Shown: positions 1 to 8,249 of the stretch, one piece after another
Position numbering within the stretch: position 1 is the stretch's first letter
Layout of the letters: the number at the start of each line of letters is the position of its first letter
Source: Variovorax sp. EL159
Lineage (GTDB): Bacteria > Pseudomonadota > Gammaproteobacteria > Burkholderiales > Burkholderiaceae_C
Length of the DNA: 64,000 nucleotides
Direction: 5' to 3'
NCBI RefSeq assembly: GCF_900100965.1
Contig: NZ_FMUJ01000007.1
Span: 141,690 to 205,689 of the forward strand
Position numbers and translations under genes: made by a program
The notes under the pieces: model-generated
What the model was told of the DNA's origin: nothing
Seen by the model: only the letters and a program-made list of their open reading frames with translations
Database searches by the model: none

Positions 1-1
1 C

Positions 2-721
2 TTTCTCGAAAAGCCGGCCGACCCGCCCGCCATGCCCGGCCACCCCGACCTGGCGCTGGCGAGCATGGGCATCTACGTGTTCGACTCCGAATACCTCTAC
101 CAACTGCTCGAAGAAGACAGCGTCAACCCCGATTCGAGCCACGACTTCGGCAAGGACATCATTCCGCGCGCCGTGGCGCAGGGGCGCGCGCTGGCGCATC
201 CCTTCACGATGTCATGCGTCACGCGGGCTTCTCGCGGGCCGGGCGCCAAGGCCTACTGGCGGGACGTGGGCACGATTGATGCATTCTGGGCAGCCAACCT
301 CGACCTGGCCTCGATCACCCCGGAGCTCGACATCTATGACACCGACTGGCCCATCTGGACCTACCAGCGGCAGCTGCCACCGGCCAAGTTCGTGCTCGAC
401 CGCGAGGGCAAGCACGGCATGACGGTCAACACCATCGTGTCGGGCGGCTGCATCGTCTCGGGCTCCAAGGTCAGCAGCTCGGTGCTGTTCTCGGGCGTGC
501 GCATCCATTCCTTCTGCGAGATCAACGAGGCCGTGCTGCTGCCCGACGTGGAAGTCGGCCGTGGCGCCCGCCTTCACCGCGTGGTGATCGACCGCGCCTG
601 CGTGATCCCCGACGAGATGGTGATCGGCGAAGACGCCGAGGCCGATGCCGCGCGCTTCGAGCGCACCGAAAACGGCGTGGTGCTGGTCACGCGCGAAATG
701 TTGAAACGACTGGCTGCCTGA
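2..721 (+). CDS. glgC: Glucose-1-phosphate adenylyltransferase, C-terminal part (5' end outside window)
   Basis: This is the C-terminal 239 residues of ADP-glucose pyrophosphorylase, which makes ADP-glucose from glucose-1-phosphate and ATP for glycogen synthesis. The reading frame is open from base 2, so the start lies upstream of the window. The visible part holds the end of the nucleotidyltransferase domain (SMGIYVFDSEYLYQLL, then DFGKDIIP and AYWRDVGTIDAFW) and the left-handed beta-helix C-terminal domain with hexapeptide-like turns (VSGGCIVSG, VLFSGVRIHS). These stretches are typical of bacterial GlgC. It ends 17 bases before glgA, so glgC-glgA-glgP very probably form one operon. Identification is secure; only the length is unknown. 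Confidence 0.95.
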   Translation, partial: FLEKPADPPAMPGHPDLALASMGIYVFDSEYLYQLLEEDSVNPDSSHDFGKDIIPRAVAQGRALAHPFTMSCVTRASRGPGAKAYWRDVGTIDAFWAANLDLASITPELDIYDTDWPIWTYQRQLPPAKFVLDREGKHGMTVNTIVSGGCIVSGSKVSSSVLFSGVRIHSFCEINEAVLLPDVEVGRGARLHRVVIDRACVIPDEMVIGEDAEADAARFERTENGVVLVTREMLKRLAA

Positions 722-738
722 GGCCGCGACGACCCACG

Positions 739-2208
739 ATGCGAATCCTCCAGGTCAGCGCCGAAATCTTTCCCCTCCTCAAGACCGGCGGCCTGGCGGA
801 CATCGCCGGCGCCCTGCCCATCGCGCTCATGGCCGCGGGGCAAGACGCACGGGTGCTGCTGCCGGGCTTTCCGGCCATCGTGGCCGGCGTGCGCGACCTG
901 GTGCCGCTGGCCGAATTCACGGCCCCGTGGGGCGAACGCTTCGGCCTGCGCGCGGGGCACATCGCGATCGATGGCGCGCCCCCGATCCCGGCCTACGTGA
1001 TCGACGCGCCGGCACTCTACGACCGGCCCGGCAATCCCTACGAAGACACGACACGCCAGCCCTACAGCGACAACCACCGCCGCTTCGCCCTGCTCGGCTG
1101 GGCGGCGGCACAGCTTGCACAGGGGCTCGACCCGCACTGGCAGCCCGAGGTGGTGCACGCGCACGACTGGCATGCGGCGCTGGCCCCCGCGTACCTGGCC
1201 TTTGCGCGGCAGGCAGGCGGGCCGCGCGTGGGCAGCGTGTTCACCGTGCACAACCTGGCCTACCAGGGCGTGTTCGCGCCCTGGCACTTTGCCGAGCTGG
1301 GCCTGCCGGCCTCCGCATTCCACATGAACGGGCTCGAATACCACGGGCAGGTGTCGTTCATGAAGGGCGGCCTCTACTTCGCCGACCGGCTGACCACGGT
1401 GAGCCCGACCTACGCGCTGGAGATCCAGACGGCCGAACAGGGCTGCGGCCTCGACGGCCTGTTGCGCCAACGCAGCGGCGTGCTCAGCGGCATCCTCAAC
1501 GCGGTCGACGACCAGGTCTGGAACCCCTCCACCGACGCCGCGCTGGTGCAGGGCTATCACACGCCCGAAGGCCGCCACATGGCGGGCAAGGCGCGCTGCA
1601 AGTCCGTGCTGCAGCACCAGCTCGGCCTGGCCGAGCGGCCGGATGCGCCGCTGTTCATCGTCGTGAGCCGGCTCACCGAGCAGAAGGGCCTGCACCTGGT
1701 GCTTGGCGGCCTTGATGCGCTGCTCGCGCAGGGCGGCCAGCTGGCGTTGCTGGGCAGCGGCGAGGCCTGGCTCGAAGAAGCATTCCGCCAGCGCGCGGCC
1801 GCCGCGCCGCAATCGATCAGCGTCACCATCGGCTACAACGAAACGCTCGCGCACCAGCTCTTCGGCGCCGGCGACGTGACGCTCGTGCCATCGCTCTTCG
1901 AGCCCTGCGGCCTCACGCAGATGTACGGCCTGAAGTACGGCAGCCTGCCGCTGGTGCGCCGCGTGGGCGGGCTGGCCGACACGGTGGTCGACAGCACGCT
2001 CGAAGACATGGCCAGCGGCGAGGCCACCGGTTTCGTGTTCGATCATTTCGACGATGCCGACTACGCACGCGCCCTGCGCCGCGCCTTCGCGCTCTACGAC
2101 CGCGCGCCCGACTGGCGCCGCGTGCGCGGCAACGCGATGCGTCGGCCGGCCGACTGGGGCACGGCGGCGGCGCAATACATCGACGTCTACCGGCGGAGCA
2201 TGAAATGA
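739..2208 (+). CDS. glgA: Glycogen synthase (ADP-glucose type)
   Basis: GT5-family glycogen synthase of 489 aa, the usual length; it transfers glucose from ADP-glucose to the growing alpha-1,4-glucan. The N-terminal KTGGLADIAGALP motif (Lys15, ADP-glucose binding) and the C-terminal FEPCGLTQMYGLKYGS and RRVGGLADTV motifs are intact, so both Rossmann lobes are present. It follows glgC by 17 bases and is followed, after a gap carrying a structured repeat, by glgP. The branching enzyme and debranching enzyme are not seen in the window and may lie upstream. Start chosen as the first ATG, which begins directly with the MRILQVSAEIFPL strand typical of the family. Confidence 0.96.
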   Translation: MRILQVSAEIFPLLKTGGLADIAGALPIALMAAGQDARVLLPGFPAIVAGVRDLVPLAEFTAPWGERFGLRAGHIAIDGAPPIPAYVIDAPALYDRPGNPYEDTTRQPYSDNHRRFALLGWAAAQLAQGLDPHWQPEVVHAHDWHAALAPAYLAFARQAGGPRVGSVFTVHNLAYQGVFAPWHFAELGLPASAFHMNGLEYHGQVSFMKGGLYFADRLTTVSPTYALEIQTAEQGCGLDGLLRQRSGVLSGILNAVDDQVWNPSTDAALVQGYHTPEGRHMAGKARCKSVLQHQLGLAERPDAPLFIVVSRLTEQKGLHLVLGGLDALLAQGGQLALLGSGEAWLEEAFRQRAAAAPQSISVTIGYNETLAHQLFGAGDVTLVPSLFEPCGLTQMYGLKYGSLPLVRRVGGLADTVVDSTLEDMASGEATGFVFDHFDDADYARALRRAFALYDRAPDWRRVRGNAMRRPADWGTAAAQYIDVYRRSMK

Positions 2209-2216
2209 CCCCCGGC

Positions 2217-2299
2217 CTTCGCGCACTTCGCGTCGCTGCGCCAACGCCCTTGCAGGGGGCAATACCTACGGCCCGGCAAAACCGGTTCCACGGTGTTCC
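2217..2299. repeat. Dispersed structured repeat, copy A (83-bp core)
   Basis: This stretch between glgA and glgP aligns without gaps to 19385-19467; by hand count 72 of 83 positions match. It holds a short CCGGC-type hairpin and flanking arms that are better preserved in the second copy. It is non-coding, sits directly after the glgA stop codon and looks like a REP-type intergenic element. Function is unknown. Confidence 0.75.
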
Positions 2300-2350
2300 C
2301 GCGAAGCCCCCTCGACTGCCAACCTGATCACTCACACCAGAGCGCCCACC

Positions 2351-4834
2351 ATGACGATCAAAGACTTCGCCTACGACCACCCCGACCGCGACGTCGCGGC
2401 CTTCAAGCGCGCGGTGGCCAACAAGCTGATCTACGCGGTCGGCAAGGACCCGGTCGCCGCCAGCCAGGACGACTGGCTCAATGCCACCTCGCAGGCCGTG
2501 CGCGACCAACTGGTCGAGCGCTGGATGATGACCACGCGCGCCAACTACGCGCAGGACCTGAAGCGCGTCTACTACCTCTCGATGGAGTTTTTGATCGGGC
2601 GCACCTTCACCAACGCGCTGCTGGCGGTCGACCTCTACGACACGGTGCGCGAGGCGCTGGCCGACTTCGGCGTCGACATGTCGGCGCTGGCCGAGCGCGA
2701 GCCCGACGCGGCGCTGGGCAACGGCGGCCTGGGCCGGCTCGCGGCCTGTTTTCTCGATTCGATGGCCACGCTGGGCGTGCCGGGCATGGGCTACGGCATC
2801 CGTTATGAATACGGCATGTTCCGCCAGCGCATCGTCAACGGCCAGCAGGTGGAAACACCCGACTACTGGCTCACGCGCGGCAACCCGTGGGAGTTCCAGC
2901 GGCCCGAGGTCAACTACCGCGTGCGCTTCGGCGGCCATGTACAAAAGCGCGAGGGCACCAACGCACCTTACGGCGCGGCCGACTGGGTCGACACGCACGA
3001 TGTGCTGGCCGTGGCCTACGACACCATCATTCCGGGCTACGGCACGCAGGCCACCAACACGCTGCGGCTGTGGTCGGCGCGTGCCACCGAAGAGATCGAC
3101 CTCTCGGCCTTCAACCGCGGCAACTACATGGGCGCGGTGGAAAGCAAGAACCAGTCGGAGAACGTCTCGCGCGTGCTCTACCCCGACGACTCCACGCCTT
3201 CGGGCCGCGAGCTGCGGCTGCACCAGGAGTATTTTTTCTGCAGCGCGAGCGTGCAGGACCTGCTGCGCCGCTACCTGCGCAACCACAAGACCTTCGACCA
3301 GCTCTCCGAGAAGGTCAGCATCCATCTGAACGACACGCACCCGGTGCTCGCGGTGCCCGAGCTGATGCGCCTGCTGCTCGACGAGCACGGCCTGGCGTGG
3401 GACGTGGCCTGGGCGCACACGCAGAAGGTGTTCAGCTACACCAACCACACGCTGATGCACGAGGCGCTGGAGACCTGGCCGGTCGAGATGCTGGGCCGCA
3501 TATTGCCGCGGCATCTGCAGATCATCTACGACATCAACGCGAAGTTTCTTGCCACGGTGACGCAGAAGCTGGGCAACGACGTCGAGCTGATGCGCCGGCT
3601 GTCGCTGGTTGACGAAGCGGGCGAGCGGCGCGTGCGCATGGCCTATGTGGCGGTGCTGGCGAGCCATTCGATCAACGGCGTGTCGGGGCTGCATTCGGAG
3701 CTGATGAAGCAGTCGATCTTCTCGGATTTCGCGAAGATCTTTCCCGAGCGCTTCAACAACAAGACCAACGGCGTCACGCCGCGTCGCTGGCTGGCGCAGG
3801 CCAACCCGCCGCTGGCCGCGCTGCTCGACCAGCGCATCGGCAAGGGCTGGCGGCGCGACCTGTCGCAGCTCGAAGCGCTCAGGCCCATGGCCGCGCAGCC
3901 GGCCTTCGTGCGCGCGTTTCGCCATGCCAAGCGCGAGAACAAGCTGCGGCTGGCCAACTGGGTCGAGCAGCACCTGAAGGTCGACATCGACACGGACGCG
4001 ATGTTCGACGTACAGGTCAAGCGCATCCACGAATACAAGCGGCAGCTGCTCAACGTGCTGCACGTGGTGGCGCGCTACCACCGCATCCTCGATGCGCACG
4101 CGGCTGGCACGCCGATCGACATCGTGCCCCGCGTGGTGGTGTTCGCGGGCAAGGCGGCCTCGGCCTACGCCATGGCCAAGCTGGTGATCCGGCTCATCAA
4201 CGACGTGGCGGACACCATCAACGCCGACACGCGCGTGGGCAAGCTGCTGAAGGTGGTGTTCTTGCCGAACTACAGCGTGAGCCTGGCCGAGGTCATCATG
4301 CCGGCGGCCGATCTGTCGGAGCAGATTTCCACCGCGGGCACAGAGGCCTCGGGCACCGGCAACATGAAGTTCGCGCTGAATGGCGCGCTCACCATCGGCA
4401 CGTTGGACGGCGCCAATGTGGAGATGCGCGAGAACGTGGGGCCGGAGAACATCTTCATCTTCGGCAACACGACGCCGGAGGTGGCGGACATCCGTGCGCG
4501 GGGCTACCAGCCGCGCGACATCTACGAAGAGAACGCGGAGCTCAAGCGCGTGCTCGATGCGATCCGCGACGGCGCGTTCTCGGCGGGCGAGCCCGCGCGC
4601 TACCAGGGCATCTACGACGCGCTGGTGAACTGGGGCGACCACTATTTGCTGCTGGCGGACTATGCGAGCTACGTGGCGAAGCAGGCCGAGGTGGATGCGC
4701 TGTACCGCGACTCGGATGCGTGGACGCGGATGGCTGTGCTGAACGTGGCGGGGATGGGCGCGTTTTCATCGGACCGCACGATTGCGCAGTACGCGCATGA
4801 GATCTGGCATACCAAGCCGGTGGTGCTGGGTTGA
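2351..4834 (+). CDS. glgP: Glycogen/starch/alpha-glucan phosphorylase
   Basis: GT35 phosphorylase of 827 aa, full length; it releases glucose-1-phosphate from glycogen using pyridoxal phosphate. The PLP-lysine motif EASGTGNMKFALNG is complete, with the Schiff-base lysine at about residue 673. Other family blocks are present: GNGGLGRLAACFLDS near residue 120, YEYGMFRQ, HLNDTHP, and VQVKRIHEYKRQLLN. It is the last gene of the glg group, and its 3' end converges on exbD across an imperfect inverted repeat. Having synthesis and breakdown enzymes together indicates local glycogen cycling. The start ATG precedes the conserved N-terminal region, and no better upstream start exists in frame. Confidence 0.96.
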   Translation: MTIKDFAYDHPDRDVAAFKRAVANKLIYAVGKDPVAASQDDWLNATSQAVRDQLVERWMMTTRANYAQDLKRVYYLSMEFLIGRTFTNALLAVDLYDTVREALADFGVDMSALAEREPDAALGNGGLGRLAACFLDSMATLGVPGMGYGIRYEYGMFRQRIVNGQQVETPDYWLTRGNPWEFQRPEVNYRVRFGGHVQKREGTNAPYGAADWVDTHDVLAVAYDTIIPGYGTQATNTLRLWSARATEEIDLSAFNRGNYMGAVESKNQSENVSRVLYPDDSTPSGRELRLHQEYFFCSASVQDLLRRYLRNHKTFDQLSEKVSIHLNDTHPVLAVPELMRLLLDEHGLAWDVAWAHTQKVFSYTNHTLMHEALETWPVEMLGRILPRHLQIIYDINAKFLATVTQKLGNDVELMRRLSLVDEAGERRVRMAYVAVLASHSINGVSGLHSELMKQSIFSDFAKIFPERFNNKTNGVTPRRWLAQANPPLAALLDQRIGKGWRRDLSQLEALRPMAAQPAFVRAFRHAKRENKLRLANWVEQHLKVDIDTDAMFDVQVKRIHEYKRQLLNVLHVVARYHRILDAHAAGTPIDIVPRVVVFAGKAASAYAMAKLVIRLINDVADTINADTRVGKLLKVVFLPNYSVSLAEVIMPAADLSEQISTAGTEASGTGNMKFALNGALTIGTLDGANVEMRENVGPENIFIFGNTTPEVADIRARGYQPRDIYEENAELKRVLDAIRDGAFSAGEPARYQGIYDALVNWGDHYLLLADYASYVAKQAEVDALYRDSDAWTRMAVLNVAGMGAFSSDRTIAQYAHEIWHTKPVVLG

Positions 4835-4847
4835 ATCTGCGGTATTT

Positions 4848-4950
4848 CTCCCTCCCCTCCCGGGGGAGGGCTGGGGTGGGGGCAAGCGGCGCTCATTGAG
4901 GGCGCTCTGCCCGCCCCCAACCCAACCTTCCCCCAGAGGGGGAAGGAGCA
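4848..4950. repeat. Long imperfect inverted repeat (REP-like) between convergent glgP and exbD
   Basis: Two arms of about 45 bases (roughly 4848-4893 and 4903-4950) are imperfect reverse complements rich in C and G runs: CTCCCTCCCC..GGGGGAGGG on the left and CTTCCCCCAGAGGGGGAAGG on the right. Transcribed in either direction it would fold into a long hairpin. It occupies nearly the whole gap between the ends of glgP and exbD, so it could terminate both or act as a REP-type mRNA 3' stabiliser. It lacks a clear T-run, so a classical intrinsic terminator is less likely. Confidence 0.65.
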
Positions 4951-4963
4951 AGACAAGGCAGGG

Positions 4964-5434
4964 TCAGCGCGGCTTCTGCGGCGCCGCTTCGGCCTCGGTC
5001 ACGAATCCGATGCGGCTCAGTCCCGCCTTGTTCGCAATGCCCATCAGCGTGACCACCTTGCCATAAGGCACGGTCTGGTCCGCGCGCAACTGCACCTCGG
5101 TGTCCTTGCTGTCGGCGGCAGCCTTCTCAAGCCGCGTCGCCAGTTCCTCGTCGGTCACGGGCTGGTCGTTGAGAAACACCTTGCCCGAGGCATCGACGGA
5201 AAGGCTCACGAACTTGGGCGCGTCGTTGGGCTGGCCCGCATCGGTCTGCGGCAGGTCGAGCTTGATCGAGCTGGCCATCAGCGGCGCCGTGATGATGAAG
5301 ATCACCAGCAGCACCAGCATCACGTCGACCAGCGGCGTCACGTTGATGTCGGACAGCGGCCGCTGCGCGCCCGCGCCCATCGCACGCCCACCGCCGCCAG
5401 CGCTGCTGCCCAGGGAAGTGCGACCGAAGGCCAT
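4964..5434 (-). CDS. exbD: Biopolymer transport protein ExbD/TolR family
   Basis: Small inner-membrane protein of 156 aa that forms a proton-driven motor with ExbB and powers TonB-type or Tol-type envelope work. A short cytoplasmic N-terminus with SDINVTPLVDVMLVLLVIF is followed by one membrane helix carrying the essential Asp (Asp37), then a periplasmic domain to the C-terminus. It follows exbB by 39 bases in the same operon. No tonB or tolA lies nearby, so ExbD versus TolR cannot be settled here; two TonB-dependent receptors further along make ExbD attractive. The Gly/Ser-rich N-terminal stretch before SDINVTP is slightly long for the family. Confidence 0.9.
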   Translation of the reverse strand: MAFGRTSLGSSAGGGGRAMGAGAQRPLSDINVTPLVDVMLVLLVIFIITAPLMASSIKLDLPQTDAGQPNDAPKFVSLSVDASGKVFLNDQPVTDEELATRLEKAAADSKDTEVQLRADQTVPYGKVVTLMGIANKAGLSRIGFVTEAEAAPQKPR

Positions 5435-5473
5435 GGTGTTCTGCGTGGGTTGTTGTGTCTTGCCGGGGGCAGG

Positions 5474-6169
5474 TCAGACCGGCATCGGCCGCGCGGGCGG
5501 CGGCGCGGCCGGCTTCGGGGCTTCACCGAAGCTGCCGAGCAGGTCGTGCGCGAAGCCTTCGAGCTCGGCCTCGATGCGGCCGATGACGCGGCCAAACACG
5601 TTGTAGGCCAGCACGGCCGGAATGGCGACCGCCAGGCCGAAGGCCGTCATGACCAGCGCCTCGCCGACCGGGCCCGCCACCTTGTCGATGGTGAAGCCGC
5701 CGGTCTGGCCCGCGATGCCCGACAACGCGCCATAGATGCCCCAGACCGTGCCCAGCAGCCCGACGAAGGGGGCGGTGGCGCCGACCGTGGCAAGAAGAAT
5801 CTGGCCGGCCTGCAGGCGCCGCAGCGCGGCGTGCAGCGCATCGCGCAGGACGCGGGTCAGCCGCTGGTTGCGGTCGACCGTGGCACCCAGCGTGCCGTCG
5901 GGTGCGCCGCCCGCCACGCTCCGGATGGCCGACACGGCGGGCGACACCAGCGTCGCGCGGTCGAAGGCCTTGAGCTTCTGCTCGGCGTCGGCGAGCGTGG
6001 ACGACTGCCAGAACGCGGCGATGCTGCGCAGCACGTCGCGCGTGCCGCCGCGCAGCAACCAGGCCTTCCAGAGAATCACGACCCAGCTCGAGATCGACAT
6101 CGCCAGCAGCAGCGCGGCCACCGCGCGGCTGACGCCGTCGCCGTGGGCCAGGAGATCCAGAACGCTCAT
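5474..6169 (-). CDS. exbB: MotA/TolQ/ExbB proton channel family protein
   Basis: Inner-membrane proton-channel subunit of 231 aa that partners ExbD. There is an N-terminal membrane helix (AVAALLLAMSISSWVVIL), a cytoplasmic loop, and two C-terminal helices in the ExbB signature region (LLATVGATAPFVGLLGTVWG and GEALVMTAFGLAVAIPAVLA). The open frame extends much further upstream, but the extra part has an out-of-frame-dapB composition. The ATG at 6169 gives the normal family N-terminus, MSVLDLL. It lies 31 bases downstream of dapB and upstream of exbD, so these are probably co-transcribed. Confidence 0.92.
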   Translation of the reverse strand: MSVLDLLAHGDGVSRAVAALLLAMSISSWVVILWKAWLLRGGTRDVLRSIAAFWQSSTLADAEQKLKAFDRATLVSPAVSAIRSVAGGAPDGTLGATVDRNQRLTRVLRDALHAALRRLQAGQILLATVGATAPFVGLLGTVWGIYGALSGIAGQTGGFTIDKVAGPVGEALVMTAFGLAVAIPAVLAYNVFGRVIGRIEAELEGFAHDLLGSFGEAPKPAAPPPARPMPV

Positions 6170-6200
6170 CGGCGGTCCTTTGTCGGGCGTTTTGCGCGGA

Positions 6201-7046
6201 TCAGCGCAGGCCGAGCACGTCGTACATGTCGAACAGGCCCGACTTCCGGCCCGCCAGGAAACGCACCGCGCGCAGGGCGCCCTGCGCATAGGTGACGCGG
6301 CTCGACGACTTGTGGGTGATCTCGATGCGCTCGCCGATGCCGGCGAACAGCACGGTGTGGTCGCCCACGATGTCGCCACCGCGGATGGCCGAGAAGCCGA
6401 TGGTCGAAGGGTCGCGCTCGCCCGTGATGCCTTCGCGGGCATAGACGGCGCATTCCTTCAGGTCGCGGCCCAGGGCGTCGGCGATCACTTCGCCCATCTT
6501 GAGCGCGGTGCCCGAGGGCGCGTCGACCTTGTGGCGATGGTGCGCCTCGATGATCTCGATGTCGTAGCCGGTGGCCATCGCCTTGGCCGCCATTTCGAGC
6601 AGCTTGAAGGTGACGTTGACACCCACGCTCATGTTGGGCGCCATCATGATCGCGACGTCCTTGGCGATCTCGGCGATCTCGGCCTTTTGCGCGTCGCTGA
6701 AGCCGGTGGTGCCGATCACGGCCTGCACGCCCAGTTCGCGGCAGACCGCCAGGTGCGCCAGCGTGCCTTCGGGGCGGGTGAAGTCGATCAGCACCTGCGC
6801 GTCTTTCAGGCCGGTGCGCAGGTCGGAGACGATGGACACGCCGCTGTCGAAGCCCAGGAAGGCGCCGGCATCGGTGCCGAGGGCCGGGTTGCCAGCGATG
6901 TCGAGCGCGCCGGCGAGGCGGCAGTCGGGCGCATTGCGCACGGCCTCGATCAGCATGTGGCCCATGCGGCCCGAAGCCCCGGCGATCGCGATGCGGTGCG
7001 ATGCGGGGGCGGAAGAAGAGAAGGAAGAGGAAATGGATTCAGTCAC
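6201..7046 (-). CDS. dapB: 4-hydroxy-tetrahydrodipicolinate reductase
   Basis: NAD(P)H-dependent reductase of the diaminopimelate/lysine pathway, 281 aa. The N-terminal nucleotide-binding motif AGASGRMG and the substrate-binding block EAHHRHKVDAPSGTALKMGE are intact. The first about 15 residues (MTESISSSFSSSAPAS) form a Ser-rich extension before the conserved core; a later start was not obvious, so the ATG at 7046 is kept with slight doubt. bamE lies upstream on the same strand and exbB downstream, the order seen in many Burkholderiales. Confidence 0.95.
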   Translation of the reverse strand: MTESISSSFSSSAPASHRIAIAGASGRMGHMLIEAVRNAPDCRLAGALDIAGNPALGTDAGAFLGFDSGVSIVSDLRTGLKDAQVLIDFTRPEGTLAHLAVCRELGVQAVIGTTGFSDAQKAEIAEIAKDVAIMMAPNMSVGVNVTFKLLEMAAKAMATGYDIEIIEAHHRHKVDAPSGTALKMGEVIADALGRDLKECAVYAREGITGERDPSTIGFSAIRGGDIVGDHTVLFAGIGERIEITHKSSSRVTYAQGALRAVRFLAGRKSGLFDMYDVLGLR

Positions 7047-7139
7047 GCGGATTCAGTCTTCAGAATGGCCACTGGGATACATGGACACGGGACGGACGCC
7101 GCCTGACTCGGCGGGCGCCGCCCGCTGCTGCTGGTGCGC

Positions 7140-7703
7140 TCAGCGCGTGGCTTCGAGCGGGGGGTAGGCTGCGGGCAGCGGCGGCAGGTTGGCCGAAGCG
7201 GCGCCATCGGCCTTGTCGCTCTTGTCGTCCTTGGCGGGCGCGTATTTCTTCAGCGCGTCTTCGGAGGCTTCGAGCGGCGGCACCTTGCCGGTTTTTTTGC
7301 GGGTGTCGAGCGTGGCGACGAAGTCTTCTTCGCTGGGCATTTCGTCGCCCTCGAAGCGGTCCATCAGTTCGCCGTTGAAGAACACGGTCAGGTGGCGCTC
7401 TTGCGGGTCGACGCCCTGGCGGCGGATCGTGAAGACGTAGTCCCAGCGGTTGGCATGGAACACGTCGCTCAGCAGCGAAGTGCCGAGAACTTCACGCACC
7501 TGCTGGCGGGACATGCCGGGCTTGAGCGCCGCGACCTGTTCCTTCGACACGAAATTGCCCTGCACCACTTCGACTTTGTAAGGGGTGATGGCCGACAGTG
7601 CGCCACGCGTGCTATCGCTGAAACTGCTGCAGGCACCCAGGAGAAGCGTCGCGGTGACGGCAGCAACCAGCAGCCAGGGACGGCGTTGGAGAATGGCAGG
7701 CAT
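7140..7703 (-). CDS. bamE: Outer membrane protein assembly factor BamE (SmpA/OmlA lipoprotein)
   Basis: Lipoprotein of 187 aa, part of the BAM complex that inserts beta-barrel proteins into the outer membrane. The signal peptide ends in a lipobox, LLLGACSS, with acylated Cys25. The SmpA/OmlA domain follows (YKVEVVQGNFVSKEQVAALKPGMSRQQVREVLG). The tail after about residue 115 is an extended, charged, low-complexity region (KKYAPAKDDKSDKADGAA) longer than in E. coli BamE. The frame is open far upstream, but the ATG at 7703 gives the signal peptide directly. It diverges from fur, with 90 bases between the starts. Confidence 0.93.
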   Translation of the reverse strand: MPAILQRRPWLLVAAVTATLLLGACSSFSDSTRGALSAITPYKVEVVQGNFVSKEQVAALKPGMSRQQVREVLGTSLLSDVFHANRWDYVFTIRRQGVDPQERHLTVFFNGELMDRFEGDEMPSEEDFVATLDTRKKTGKVPPLEASEDALKKYAPAKDDKSDKADGAASANLPPLPAAYPPLEATR

Positions 7704-7793
7704 GGGAGGAAAGGGGGGTAGCGATATGATCGGCCATTGTAGCGGCTGACCCTTTTCAGGGCCTTTGCCGCAGCCCCGGGCGCAGGAACCAAC

Positions 7794-8213
7794 ATGGCCA
7801 ATATCGACGAACTCAAGAACACCGGCCTGAAGGCCACATTGCCACGCCTGAAGATTCTTGAAATCTTCCAGACCGGCAGCCAGCGGCACATGACGGCCGA
7901 AGACGTGTTTCGCGTGCTGCTGAACGAGCATTCCGACATCGGCCTGGCCACGGTGTACCGGGTGCTGACGCAGTTCGAGCAGGCCGGCATCCTCGAGCGC
8001 AGCCATTTCGAGAGCGGCAAGGCGGTCTACGAACTGAACGAAGGCACGCACCACGACCACCTGATCTGCACCTCGTGCGGCAAGGTCGAGGAGTTCTACG
8101 ACGCCGAGATCGAACGCCGCCAGCAGATGATCGCCAAGGACAAGGGCTGGATCCTGCAGGACCACGCCATGTCGCTCTACGGCCTTTGCGGCGACTGTGT
8201 AAAGAAGCGCTGA
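7794..8213 (+). CDS. fur: Ferric uptake regulator Fur
   Basis: Iron-responsive DNA-binding repressor of 139 aa. It has the winged-helix N-terminus (LKATLPRLKILEIFQ, then DIGLATVYRVLTQFEQAG) and the metal-binding dimerisation half with HHDHLICTSCGKVEEF and a C-terminal CGDC pair, so both CxxC zinc-site cysteine pairs are present. An AGGA Shine-Dalgarno sequence lies just upstream of the ATG. The bamE-fur divergent arrangement is common in beta- and gammaproteobacteria. Fur-box-like sequences stand upstream of the two sigma genes at 50.6 and 59.7 kb, which are its likely targets in this window. Confidence 0.97.
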   Translation: MANIDELKNTGLKATLPRLKILEIFQTGSQRHMTAEDVFRVLLNEHSDIGLATVYRVLTQFEQAGILERSHFESGKAVYELNEGTHHDHLICTSCGKVEEFYDAEIERRQQMIAKDKGWILQDHAMSLYGLCGDCVKKR

Positions 8214-8249
8214 TTCAGGGGGCGCTCCGGCGCTCCCGGCAGGCCGTAC

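Noticed and set aside
574..4642. Very long open frames on the minus strand opposite glgA and glgP (up to 909 codons)
   Set aside because: They lie antisense to well-recognised enzymes, have the His/Arg/Ala-rich composition of GC-rich shadow frames, and show no family motifs.
8214..8249. Hairpin between fur and hprK
   Set aside because: The GC-rich sequence is mostly a direct repeat of GGCGCTCC rather than an inverted repeat, and no T-run follows.
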